Source of the DNA: Neoceratodus forsteri
Taxonomy: Eukaryota > Chordata > Ceratodontiformes > Ceratodontidae
Assembly: GCA_016271365.2 (NCBI GenBank)
Contig: CM057451.1
Span: 370,595,501-370,659,500 of the forward strand
Direction of reading: 5' to 3'
DNA length: 64,000 nucleotides
Within the stretch, counting starts at the first letter, position 1, and every line of letters starts with the position of its first letter. The position numbers were made by a program, and so were the translations under genes. The notes beneath the pieces are model-generated. The model was not told the DNA's origin and searched no databases. It was given only the letters and a program-made list of their open reading frames with translations. Shown piece by piece: positions 34,135 to 47,498 of this stretch.

Positions 34135-34236
34135 CTGCAAAAGCCTCTCTCGAAGATGTACTGTTATGTTAAGTTCTTACGTAACTGTACTATCTTACTT
34201 TGAGAGGGTTCTTGCAGTAGGTAACAACCTTGAGGA
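34135..34236. repeat. ICR of DIRS-E
   Basis: GCAAAAGCCTCTCTCGAAGATGTACTG...AAGTTCTTACGTAA is the inverse of the left outer end (33806-33860). CTATCTTACTTTGAGAGGGTTCTTGCAG is the inverse of the right outer end. Confidence 0.7.
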
Positions 34237-34337
34237 CTAAGTCCCAAGCAGTGTGAATCAGAAGGAACTGAAACACAGGAGGCAGAAAAGATCTGCAGAG
34301 AGGCAGAGAAATTAGGACAGAAGGCCATGGAGAACGG

Positions 34338-35756
34338 CTAGTCCAAAGCTAACCCTGCGCCTAGGGTAATGTCTAGACTGTAATGCTTAGTGAAAGTGTG
34401 GATGAAACTCCAAGTGGCCACTGCACAGATGTCAGTGGCAGACACATTCCTGAAATAAGCAGTAGAAGCAGCCATGCCACTAGTAGAATGCCCCTTAACC
34501 TCCCCAAGGAGGGTTTTACCATACTTCTGGTAACAGAACACAATACAGATTGCCAACCACTCTGATAAACACTGTTTGGAAACTGCTGCACCCTCCTTTT
34601 TGGGTGCAAAAGAAACAAAAAGCTGATTTGATTTTCGGATTTGGTTAGTGTAGTAACGCAAAACTCTGTGAAACATAGAAACATAGACTTTTATGGCAGA
34701 TAAGGACCGCTTGGCCCACTTAGTCTGCCCATTTCCCTACCTACTGGAGAAGCTGCAGATCCTAGTTAACCAACACCCTACTTCTTCTTACCACCCCCCA
34801 GAATTGCCTTATGTCTGTCCCATGCATTCTTGAATTCCCCCACTGTTTTTGACCCCACAACCTCCTCAGGAAGGCGGTTCCATGCATCCACCACCCTCTC
34901 TGTGAAAATATACTTCCTCACATTGCCCCTGAGCTGTCCCCCCCTATCCAAAGTATGCAGAATAGCTTCCCCTGACTGGAATGCTCAGGGTAGTATACTG
35001 GAAGTTGAACTTGACTGGTTCAACGCGAACTAAGAAACCACTTTTGGCAAAAACTGAGGACTAGTACGCAGAGCCACCTGGGCTCTATGAAAAATCAAAT
35101 AAGGCTCTGTGAACATCAGGGCCTGAAGCTCAGAAATCATTTGAGCGGAAGTAACTGCAACTAAAAAGAGCGCTTTCCAGGACAAATTGCACATATCACA
35201 ACTACCAGCTGGTTCAAAAGGAGGCGGGGTAAGTTTCACTAAAATAAAATCAGATCCGAGGGTGGCACGGGACTGCACACCGAGGGTTTCAGGTAGAGGA
35301 TCCCTTTCAGAAAAGTTTTGGAAACCTCCAGCTGAGCCACAGCTTTGTCCGCCACCAAGGTGTGGTAGGCAGAGATAGCAGACAGGTGAACCTTCAACGA
35401 AGAGTAACTCAGGCCCAGGTCGGAGAGATGCAGCAAGTACTACATGACCTGAGGAACAGGGCATGAAAAAGAGTTCAACCCTTCGAAGTGGCCCAAATGG
35501 AGAAACACTTCCATTTCATAGCATAGGTCGTCCTCGTGGAAGGCTTTCTAGCCCCCACAAGAACCTGAGACACTCTGGAGAAGACTCCATAGCATGAAGA
35601 AGCTATGTCAGAAGGTGCCACTCGTAAAGGTGAAGGGACTTCAGCCCTGGATGGACCAGTGTGCCTCTCTCCTGGGTCAGGAGATTGTGGCAGAGGGGCA
35701 GGGGAACCAGAGGTTATACTGCAAGCTGTTGGAGAAGCGGTAACCATATCTGGCAA
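34338..35756 (-). pseudogene. Tyrosine recombinase of DIRS-E, interrupted by CR1
   Basis: The N-terminal frame (35756-35475) ends in RKPSTRTTYAMKWKCFSIW. Catalytic blocks follow: TSAQMISEL near 35130 (where arginine I would be, it reads Q-M), HSTS near 34479-34490 (the HxxR arginine is serine) and KHYSLD near 34380 (tyrosine kept). A CR1 3' end at 34671-34955 sits in the middle and some YR sequence is missing around it. It is inactive on several counts. Confidence 0.8.
34671..34955 (-). mobile_element. CR1 LINE 3' end inserted in DIRS-E
   Basis: This is the reverse complement of the fragment at 8150-8436: it starts with AAACATAGAAACATAG (the inverted 3' end), then GACCGCTTGGCCCACTTAGTC and GGCGGTTCCATGCATCCACC, and ends in GAGCTGTCCCCC. 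No target duplication is visible, as expected for CR1. It postdates DIRS-E. Confidence 0.85.
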
Positions 35757-37290
35757 GGCCCATACAGGGCGATCAGAATCATGAGAGTCCCTTCCACTTG
35801 AAGCTTGAGCAGCACCTTCTGCAGAACTGGAAATGGAGGAAAGGCATTCAAAACCCTACCTGTTCAACAAGGAGATCACATGTCTCACCAGAAAGCACCA
35901 TGCCCGGGAGCGAGTGAGCAAAATCTGGGTAGTTTTGTGTTGTATGGGGAGACAAACAGATCCAGGTCTGGACGACCCCACAGGTCGAATATGTCTTTGA
36001 CCACCTTTTACTTGAGCTCCGATTCATGAGTTATTACTCTGGTGCGGCTGAGACCTTCCGCTAGGACGTTTTGCACATCCGGAATGTGGACAGCCGTGAG
36101 GTGTATTTGATGCAGAATTGCCCAGTTCCAAACCCACACTGCCTTCCTGCAGAGCGGATACGAACAAGTGCTCCCTTGCTTGTTTAGGTACCTGACCACA
36201 CACATATTGTCTGACTGGACTAAAAGTGGGCCCTGGCACAGCAAGTGCTGGAAGGCTTTAAGAGCACACAGCACTGCCCTCATCTCCAACACATTTAGAA
36301 AGAGTTCTGACTGAGACCACAGCCCTTGAGTCCTGTGGGTCTCCAGATAAGCCCCCCAACCCATCCTTGAAGCATCTGTAGTAAGGGTTTGGATGGGGGG
36401 GGGGCTGGGAAGGAACCCCCCCCGGTAAGGTTGCTGAGATCCTGCCACCACAGGAGATCTTTATGCATCAAGTTGGAGACCATGACCATGTGGTCTAGGT
36501 CGCCCGACCTCTGATCCCACTGCACCCTGAGCATCCACTGCGAAATATGCATGTGGAGCCTGGCCAGAGGGACAGTGGGGATAGCCACAGCCATAAGGCC
36601 AAGAAGCCAGAGAACCAAACTGGCCAAAACCCACCTGCCAGAGGCTATCACAAGGCACTTGGTAAAAACCCGGGGTGCCGAGGACAGGTCAAAGGGGAGG
36701 GCCTTGAACTGATAACGTACCCCCTGAAAGGAGAACCTGAGGTAGCAGCAGTGGGTCGGAAAAAACAGGATATGCAGGTAGGCATCCTGCATGTCAAGGG
36801 CAGAAAGCCACTGTCTCTTGTGCAGGAGGGGCAACAGACCTGGGAGAGTCAGCATACAAAACCATTTATACTCTATGTGCAGGTTCAGAGTGCTGAGGTC
36901 CAGAATTGGACACGAATCTCCCGGCTTCTTTGGAACCAGGAAGAAGTGGGAGTAGAAACCCCTTTCCTACCTGGTTTACCGGGACGGGCTCTATGACTTC
37001 TTTTCACAGAAAAACCTCAATTTCCTCCCTTATGAGAGGGATGTGCGCCTTTGGATAGCAAGATACCCCTTGGGGTTTGTTTGGGGGTCTCTGCTGAAGT
37101 TCCAATGTGTGGCCTTGAGCCACCATCTGAAGGACACACGAATCTGTGGTGACTGCCTCCCACCCCAGCAGGGGACTGGTGAATCTTCCACCCACCGGCT
37201 CCCTCAACGGAAAGGGGGTGGGTGGGTCGAGAGTCAGGAGGTGGAGGGAGGGTTGGGGAAGGCTGCCCCGAAGTGCCCTGAGTTTTAGCC
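35590..37290 (-). pseudogene. RT-RNase H-methyltransferase of DIRS-E with deleted RT active site
   Basis: The RT keeps SALDMQDAYLHI near 36800 and LPFDLSSAPRVFTKCLVIA near 36660. It then jumps directly to GLMAVAIPTVPLARLHMH, so the segment with YLDD is deleted around 36640-36650. RNase H lies at 36451-36008 with TDASRMGWGAYLE, EMRAVLCALKAF, QSDNMCVVRYLNKQGS and LAEGLSRTR. Methyltransferase remnants (NAFPPFPVLQKVLLKL) lie near 35850. It is non-functional. Confidence 0.85.
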
Positions 37291-39795
37291 AGAGGGGTGG
37301 CTGCGGCTGAAGGCCGGACGTTTGGTTTGACGTCTGGCTGTCTGTTGCTGTTTCATCTGCCACTTGGTCTGGCGACGAAAAGGATGCTTGGCCTTAAATC
37401 TGGGGTGGTACACTGCATGGACCGACTGTAAAGCCTTGCCCTTATCCTGAAAGCTGGTGATGTCCTGAGCATCCCTCCCAAAGAGGACAGAACCCCAGAA
37501 GGGGGCATCCTGGATGGCTGCTTGGACATCAGGTGCCAAGCCTGACACCCTTAACCACGAATACCTTCTGAGACAAACAGCTGTAGCAGTGCCCCTGGCC
37601 AAGGAGTCCACAGTATCATATATCGCCCTTGAAGAGTGACAACAGGTGACCTTAGCAGACCTGATGGTGTCAGCCAGGACGGTCTTGGACTCTTGAGTCT
37701 GGCATGGCCTCAATGACAGGCTCCAATTGACAAAAAAAGGACTTCTGGTACACCAGTACGTGCACCACACAAGTGAGGGCATGCACAGCCAATGTGGAGG
37801 AAGAATAGAATTTCCTCCTGAATTGATCCAGCTGCCTCGACTCCTTGTCTGGAGGGGAGGTGCTCGTGTGCTTTGGTTTGGTGGACCTGTCATGAGCCAC
37901 CGTAATAACCACTAAGTCGGCATTTGGGTGGATGCTGAGATGGTCTTTATCCTCTGGTGTCCTGTATGTTCTGTTTGCCTTCTTTGCCACCGCTGGGATA
38001 GAGGAAGGCAGCATCCAAATAGTAGAGGCCAAGTCCTCGTGAGGCTCTAACCACGGGGGCGTCAGGACAGGTGCAGCCTCCTGAATATCCAGGTGTTAAG
38101 CTAGTCTCTGATGCTTGGGGTCTTGGGCGTTAAGATTTCCACTCCTAGACCTTTGCAATCTTTTTCAAGAGGTCTGTGAATGAGGAGTACTCCAGAGGCA
38201 ATTTGGGGGACTCCTTGGGCTTGGGCTCTTCTGGAGGGGGAGTCTCATAGCCCAAAACCGAGGAGGAGGACCCAGATTCGGAGTCCGAATCTGAGGACTC
38301 TGGAGACCTGACGTCAGGGCGAGATGCCTCTCGAGGTCCAAGAGGGATACTGTCCGTTGTCGGCCCCATCAAAGGCCCTTTCGTCAGGTCTGATGAAGAC
38401 TGGCGTGGTTCCAGCTGACAGGCAGACCTGAGAATCTGCTCCGGGTGAACCGGGGTAACTGCCCCCACAGGGTGCCAGCTATCCAGCTCCGAGATGAGCT
38501 GCGACTTGGTTTCTACCCACCAGAACTGGAGGATGGCCCAGAAATCCACCTGAGGCTGAGGAGGCGGCAGAGGGGACTGGCAGATGGGTTGAAACCCCGA
38601 AATGAACCCCTGCATCAGGTACCCAAGTGTATGATACCCATGCGTCAAGTAACCCGGCACAGAGTAAGCCAACGTATACCCCAGCATCGTAAAGCCTGAC
38701 ATCGGGTAACCCGGAGGGTAACCGGGTGTATAATGTGGCACCGGGTAACTGGGCAGAGGGTAGCCTGACGGAGACGGCGGTGCCGTAGGGCCTGGTGGGG
38801 GATCCTGTGGGGGGCCTGAAAATCGACTCAGGACCCGGAATGACAGTGTCAGGCATGGGACCGGCAGACGGTTAGCTTGGCGTCGGCACTGACGACTCCA
38901 CCGGAAGAACCAGAGGGAAGGAGTCCAGAAGGTTGCACAGAGTGTCCAACATGAGGACAGGAGGCGACCCGACAGGGATGTTACCTAACTGACGACCCCC
39001 ATCCCCTGGCTCCCTCTGATCTGGGGAGGGCATAGAAGTTCCACAAAAGGAGAGAAGGGGGTATCCCAGTAGAGAGACCCAACCGGGGAAGGCTGTGTTA
39101 GGACCAGCAGCAGGCTCTTGTCCGGCTGGACATTGGTGGGTCCAACGCCGGGACCCGATGTGAGTGTTTTGGACGGGTGGTCATCGGAGGACCCAACGAC
39201 CAGCTTATCCACTGTGGCCGTGCTGGCATCGGAGTTCCCGGTGCCCAACTTATCGGCCTGGGCACTTGTCAGGGTGTCCAATGAGCGACTAATCGGCCCT
39301 GCCTGGCTGCTTAGACCCCTTGGAGGAAAAGGGTCTAAGAGTGGCGGAGGCCTCGGACTCAACCGAGGCGCCTGAGGCTATGATCAGTGGTGGTGTCCTC
39401 CGATGGCAGCTGTCTTCCCAGAGGAAGAGGGCCGCTGATCACCTGAGGGGCCCGAGGGTGAGAGGGAGACCTATCCTGGTCCCAGTGCTTCTCCTTGTCC
39501 CTCTTCTTCTTGCGTTTGTGGGAGTCAGAAGGAGAAGATGAAGCATGCTCCTCAGCTTCTGCAGCTCTTTTTCTATGGTGGTCATCTTTTTTTAGCAAGT
39601 GGGCCTCGTGGGCCTGCTGGCAGCACTTCCATGCGGCCTGGTTGAAAAGCAGCAGGCCTCACAATCCTCGATCTTGTGCTCTGGGTCTAGGCAGAAGAGG
39701 TACAGGGTGTGAGAGCCCTTATGTGGGAGCTGCGTACTGCAGGAATCGCACTTGTTTTTATGTGACTCAACGGAAGATGGAGAAGACATACACAA
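37285..39795 (-). pseudogene. gag-like protein of DIRS-E with Gly-Tyr repeat region
   Basis: The N-terminus near 39795 carries a Cys/His block CDSCSTQLPHKGSHTLYLFC...CEACC. A Lys/Arg-rich stretch (HHRKRAAEAEEHASSS, 39598) follows. At 38741-38590 there is an imperfect PGY/GY repeat (PHYTPGYPPGYP, then GYT, PGYLTHGYHTLGY), a low-complexity Tyr/Gly segment. The C-terminal 202 residues (37893-37285) contain RRYSWLRVSGLAPDVQAAIQDAPFWGSVLFG and a Lys/Gln/Arg tail. It is broken by several frameshifts and stops. Confidence 0.8.
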
Positions 39796-40126
39796 AGATT
39801 AAGTTTTTGCAAAATAAAGAAAGAAAAAAAACAAATGGACAGTCATCCGAGAAATGGTGGTCGAAATGAAGCAAGGAATCTGCAAGGTCCGATGTGCACA
39901 GGTCGACGGTGGGGAAGAACTGAAAGGCGGACATGGGTACCGCCCACTATACAGTGTTACACTGACATTGGTTGCGTGACATCGGGTGGGCGGTCCCCTG
40001 CCAGACACTGCTAGCTAAAGTTTCTGTGTCATCCTGATGTCAGGGGGCACAGTTCTCAAGGTTAAAAGTAAGATCATTTGCTTCACAGGATCCTAATGTC
40101 TCTGATCACAGACCCAAAAGTGTGAA

Positions 40127-40435
40127 TCAATGGTGAAGACTGATTCTTGAAAGATCATCGATGCTGTAGTGGGATATGAACTTGTTTTCACTGGACCAGT
40201 TAGCAGTCCTACATATTTCAGAAATGAGAATGTGCCTGGCAGCAGTAACAGAGGCAGCAGTATGTCTGCTGGAGTGAACCTTCAACCCAATGTGGGACTC
40301 CTATGCAGTCAATCTGTAACACAAATTGATGCAGGAGCCATCAGCTAATCATCTGTTTAGTTGTCAGTCTGCCTAGGGAATCTACCGACTCCCAACTCTG
40401 TAACTACATTGCTGTGTGTGGTGGGAAGTGTCCAT
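40127..40435 (-). pseudogene. C-terminal fragment of a further DIRS recombinase (DIRS-G)
   Basis: One minus-strand frame gives VHSSRHTASVTAARHILI, then EICRTANWSSENKFISHYSID and a stop at 40127-40129. The HxxR box (HSSR) and the nucleophile tyrosine are intact. Upstream residues continue in another frame to about 40435 and then vanish. The family ends differ from A-F but match the isolated palindrome at 8056-8146. It lies 50 bp past the right end of DIRS-E, again in the same orientation. Confidence 0.75.
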
Positions 40436-40705
40436 ACAAGGAATGAAAACTCCTGCAGCATTTCAGCACCACACCACTGCAGCATCTCACAGGAGCTGTA
40501 AAGGATAAACTTACAACGCTTCAAGACATATCTCAACCTATCCACTTCTGGTGAATCAGCAGCTCTGCACTACTCACAGAGCTGCAGAATTCTTAGTGTA
40601 AACAAGCATTTACTTGCAGTATCGCAATTTCTTTAATCGGTTAGGAAAGTGAACAAAAATATGTAAAAATACACCACTATGCACCTGTGAGTATATTATA
40701 TATTA

Positions 40706-40859
40706 TACATATACACTAGAGCGGAGCTGTCCAGGATGCAATGCAGTGTCTCGATTTACTGCATAACAAATGGCATTAACTACCATTGAAATTGCCTTGT
40801 TTACTGCAGTAACTCTATTGCACAACTGCATTGCATTCTGGCCTGCTCCACTGTATGTA
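40706..40859. repeat. MITE-like hairpin of about 150 bp
   Basis: The ends TACATA...GAGCGGAGCTGTCCAGGATGC and GCATTCTGGCCTGCTCCACTGTATGTA are inverse copies. Inner parts such as CTGCATAACAAATGGCA and TTGCCTTGTTTACTGCAG also pair. There is a short central loop and no ORF. It is probably a non-autonomous DNA transposon. Confidence 0.55.
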
Positions 40860-41518
40860 GGATGCTGGGATGTGTCGGGAGGGGTATTGACAGCAGAAGA
40901 AAGGAGGTAATATGTCCCCTCTACAGATCCCTGGTGAGGGCCTCCCCTAGAGTACTGCGCCCAGTTCTGGAATCCTCACCTCAGAAAGGATAAGGAAAGG
41001 TTGGAGACAGCACAGAGTAACAAAAATGATTCGGGCCAGCAGGACATATCCTATGAGAAGTGCCTCAAGGCACTAAATATGTACTCTCTGGAGACCAGGA
41101 GGGAGAGGGGAGATATCATAGAGAACTTCAAGTTCCTTAAAAGAATTAACAAAGTGAACTGCGGGGAACTATTTAGCCTGACTACCAATTTGCGGTCATG
41201 TGGACACGACTGGAAATTAATAGGAGGTAGATTCAGGAGAGATGTGGGAAGGTACTACTTTATGGAAAGGGTGGTGGAACCTTGAAACAGTCTGTCGGTT
41301 GAAGTGGTGGGTGCAAAACAGTCAGGGGATTCAAGCAAGGCTGGGACATAATGAAGGGAACAGTGGTTACCGGGGGTGACAGGACCAAGGAGGAGAATAG
41401 AGAGAGGACGGGGAGGGTTAGTACCCTGGAGGAACAGTAGGTTCCAGGGATTATAGGGAACTTGGGCAGACTGGATGGACCTCTGGTCTTTTTGTCGTCA
41501 CTGTCTATGCTTCTATGT
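40860..41518 (+). mobile_element. CR1 LINE 3' end with ORF2 C-terminus
   Basis: The first part is the CR1 ORF2 C-terminus. Frames give EKCLKALNMYSLETRRERGDIIENFKFLKRIN at 41053-41150, the usual CR1 block after RT, preceded by a degraded RMLG...CPLYRSLVR region. The 3' untranslated part follows to GGGCAGACTGGATGGACC and the terminal TCTATGCTTCTATG. It is 5'-truncated. Confidence 0.85.
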
Positions 41519-44001
<2,483 letters not shown>

Positions 44002-44042
44002 GAAAAAATTACTCACCTTAGTAATGTTGTTTCTTCTAATGG

Positions 44043-44181
44043 AGTCTTGCTATATTATAGACATTAGCAGTTTGTTCCAGCTCTAGAACTGCCCCGGAGT
44101 GAAATGGTTAAAACCATTCTAAAATAGAATTTTGGCACGAGAGCAGCTCCATCTGTGTCATTTCAAACTTGAACTGTCAGA
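44043..44181. repeat. Left inverted terminal repeat of DIRS-F
   Basis: It pairs with 49479-49613 in inverse orientation with only a few mismatches. It contains GGTTAAAACCATTC, TTTTGGCACGAGAGCAGCTC and TTTCAAACTTGAACTGTCAG. Confidence 0.85.
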
Positions 44182-44482
44182 TCTTTACGAGCCAAACTCA
44201 CTAAGGTCTGTGTGGAAGCTGTAACCTACACTAGCCAAATGGCTACCTAAATAATAACAACCATTGATGGTCCCAACACCCAAGACTCAAGTCAGGGGAC
44301 CAGAAATACTAACACCATTCTAATAATATGAAAATGGAACATAAGTATAATAAAAACACACACGCTGCTACATACACACCCCAAAGTCCCAAAGGGACAA
44401 AATGCTAACAGGACATAAGTAGTGCCCACACTAGTTGCCCGCACCCCACCAAGTAGAGGTTCTGAGAGGGGTAGGTTGGGAG

Positions 44483-44575
44483 GTCTATAATATGCAAGAC
44501 TCCATTAGAAGAAACAACATTACTAGGTGAGTAATTTTCTTCAAACAACATGAAGTCTTGCTATATTATAGACAT
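44483..44575. repeat. ICR of DIRS-F
   Basis: GTCTATAATATGCAAGACTCC...GGTGAGTAATTTT is the inverse of the left outer end at 44002-44062. CTTCAAACAACATGAAGTCTTGCTATATTATAGAC is the inverse of the right outer end at 49598-49630. Both outer ends are in the window, so this is the clearest case that the ICR equals the fused termini. Confidence 0.85.
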
Positions 44576-44614
44576 GTAGAATACACAGCAGTACCTCCAT
44601 GGAGGAGGGCAGAA

Positions 44615-45941
44615 CCTACTAGGAATAGGCTCTGAAGAACAGCTGTGCCAAGCAGGCATCTCTCTGGCCTGGACATCCAGGGAGTAATGCTTGGTAAAAG
44701 TGTGTACCGTTTTCCAAGTAGCAGCCTGGCAAATCTCTAATAAAGGATATCTCTGGCAGCAGCTAGAGACGAGCTGTACCCCTGGTAGAATGAGCCCTCA
44801 AACCGGGGGCTCTCCCACTTTCTGATAACAAAATTGGATACAAGAGACAATCCACCTGGCTATTGATCTCTTAGTGGCAGGTCTGCCTTTCCAACTTCAC
44901 CATAGGTAAGGAAAAGTTGGAGGATTCAACCTGTGACCTTTAGGCACGCCTCTATATAATAACTAAGAGCTCTCTTAACATCCAGGTTGTGCAACCTCCT
45001 CTCACCCAAGAGGAGTGATCAGTGAAAAATACTGAAGGAGATAGATTGATTAAGATGGAAATCTGAAACCACCTTAGGCAAAAACTTCCTAAGTCCTAAG
45101 GACTACCTTATCCCTGTGGAAAGAAATAAAGTCAGTCTCCACTGACAAGGCTTGCAATTCACTTATCGTCTGGCAGAAGTGATAGCCACTAGAAAAACAG
45201 TTTTCCAAGTTAGGTACTTAAGCTCTGCAGAAGACAGAGGTTCAAAAGGGGGTTGCATTAACTGGGCAATGCAAACATTAAGGTCCCAAGCAGGGGCCGG
45301 TTCCCGAAAAGGAGGATTAGTATGGAGTAACTCCTTAAAAAACTTGGAAAACACAGGATGAGAGGAAAGAGGGGATGACTTTCCTGCTGACACAAAAGCA
45401 GACACAGCTGCCAAATGAACTCTCAGGGTAGCTGGTCTGAGACCCAAGGAATTAAGATGTACCATGTAATCTAACAAAAAGGGCAATTCAGCAGATTCTG
45501 GGGAAATATTTTTCCCAGCACACCAAATGGAAAACCTTTTCCATTTAGAACTATAAGTAGCCCTAGTGGAAGGCTTTCTGAAGCCTTTAGGATCTCAAGA
45601 ACACCCTGAGAGAGGTGTAAATCAGCAAACTCTAACTCCTCAAGAGCCAGGCCTTGAGGTTGAGGGATTTGAGGTCCGGATACCAAACCCTTCCCTGGGC
45701 ACAAGTCAACAGATTGTGATTCCTGGGGAGGCTCAGGGGAAGATGGACTGTCAGAGACAGAAGGAGTGGGTACCAGGGCTGCCTGGCCCAATCCGGGGCA
45801 ATCAGAATCACCCTGCAAGGCTGAGATCTGATTTTGACTAGTACTTTGAATAGGAGAGGAGGGGAAGCATAGAGGAACTTCCCCTCCCAATCCAGAAGAA
45901 GGGCATCCAGGGGAACTGAGCCCAGCACTGGAGGCCTGCAA
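44615..45941 (-). pseudogene. Tyrosine recombinase of DIRS-F
   Basis: The N-terminal frame is open from 45941 and overlaps the methyltransferase end. The core region contains LDYMVHLNSLGLRPATLRVHLAAVSAF (45486 down), then LTWKTVFLVAITSARR with arginine I near 45170. HSTR near 44785-44796 is intact, unlike in copy A, and the tyrosine block follows near 44690. Small deletions shift the frame at least four times, for example near 45160 and 45480. Confidence 0.8.
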
Positions 45942-47494
45942 CAGAACAGAGGAAGTCTGTGATTGTCTGGGGCTGCAAAAGATCTATCTGAGGATGCCCC
46001 ACCTGGCAAAACTATCCCCAGCACTTGAGGATCCAGGGACCATTCGTGATGGCCCTGGGAAATCCTGCTGAGGGCATCCGCTAGGACATTGTCCTTCCTG
46101 GAAGATGAACTGCTATGAGGGAAGTGTTCAGGAATAGGCCAGAGACCACAACTTCATTGCCTCGGTGCACAAGGTCAAGACCGAGTGCCCCCTGTTTGTT
46201 GATGTACCACATTGTTGTGGTGTTGTCTGTTCTGACTTGTATCACCTTGTTGTGGACAGATGCAGAAAAGCTTGAAGAGCTAAAAAGACAGCTCTGAGTT
46301 CCAGCAAATTGATGTGGAGCAGAGATTCCTGGGGGGACCAAACTCCCTGAGTGGAAAGGTCGCCCATGTGGGCTCCCCAACCCAGAAGGAAAGCATCTGT
46401 AGTGAGAGTCAAGTCGTGAGAAGGGGAAATGAAGGGACCCCGCTCTTAAATTGCTCTGATCCTGCCACCACTGGAGAGCTAGGATCAAGGTTTGAGTCAC
46501 TGGGACCAACTTGGAAAGGGGTCTCTTCTCTGAGACCAAAAGGTTCTCAAGTGAAACTGAATGTCTCTCATCTGAAATCTGGCTCCTGCACAACAGCTGT
46601 GGATGCAGCCATGTGCCCCAGGAGCTGCAGAAAGTGTCTTGCTGGTCGAGACCTGCAGAGTGAAGGAAGAGGCCAGAGCCACTAAATTCCTTACCCTTTC
46701 TGGGGAAGAAAGGCTCTGGCTAGCTTTGTGTCCAATTCTGCCCCTATAAAGGTGAGTACCTGGACTGGTTCCAGAACCGACTTTGGTAGGTTTAGCAGAA
46801 AACCCAGGTAGGTGAGAAGCTGCTGGGTCACCTGCAGGTGAGATTTTACCTGTTCTGGGGACTGGCCTACAATGAGCCAGTCGTCTAGATAGGGAAAAAC
46901 AGCAATCCTCTGCCTCCTTAAGTGGGCCACTGCTAGACACTTTGTGAATACCCTTGGAGCAGAGGTAAGGCTGAAGGGCATTGCTCTGAACTGGTAATGA
47001 CCTGAGGGCAGTTCGAATCTGAGGTACTTTCGATGGGATCTTCTGATTAGGACATGAAATAGGCATCCTTGAGGTCCAGGAGGCTAGCCAGTCCCCTGGC
47101 CTTAGGGAAGGTAAAATCATTGCCAGAGTTACCATTTTGAACTTTGGTTTCAAAAGATGCTTGTTCAGATATCTGAGATCTAAAATGGGCCGCCATTCTC
47201 CTGTCTTTTTGGGGTAAGGAAGTATCTGGAGTACAGACCCCTGCCCTGATGCAGTGGAGGAACCCTTTCTACTGCTCTGAGAGCTAACAGGATGAGACCT
47301 CTGTTTCAGAGCGAGGTCTCTGAAGCACTTGCAGGTAGAAAAAGTCTGCTTCTTAACTTGGGAAACTTTTGAAGCTGAGAACCAGACCCTGGCTTACTAC
47401 TTCCAGAACCCACTTGTCTGAGGTTAAGAAGCCCAATTCTGACTGAAGTAAGCCAGCCTGCCCCCACTGGTACAGGAGAATCGGCCCTGGGCAC
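45632..47494 (-). pseudogene. RT-RNase H-methyltransferase of DIRS-F
   Basis: RT: KPKFKMVTLAMILPSLRPGDWLAS near 47120, MPFSLTSAPRVFTKCLAVAHL and the catalytic YLDD at 46880-46891. RNase H: RTDNTTTMWYINKQG near 46220 and preceding fragments of the TDAS block. Methyltransferase: APDNHRLPLFCCRPPVLGS and KFLYASPPLLFKVLVKI, ending at a stop near 45632. Frameshifts fall near 47090, 46690 and 46080. Active-site residues are preserved where readable. Confidence 0.85.
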
Positions 47495-47498
47495 CCCA

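Larger units (their letters stand above)
33806..40077 (-). mobile_element. DIRS-E retrotransposon with both ends
   Basis: The left outer end starts near 33806 (GTAAGTAAGAACTTACC), the ICR is at about 34135-34236, and the right end is near 40077. The inverted repeats of about 170-200 bp share the block GAAACTTTAGCTAGCAGTG and a CAGGGGACCGCCCA block. The YR is interrupted by a CR1 fragment and the RT has an internal deletion. It belongs to a family different from D, yet abuts D head to tail. Confidence 0.85.
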
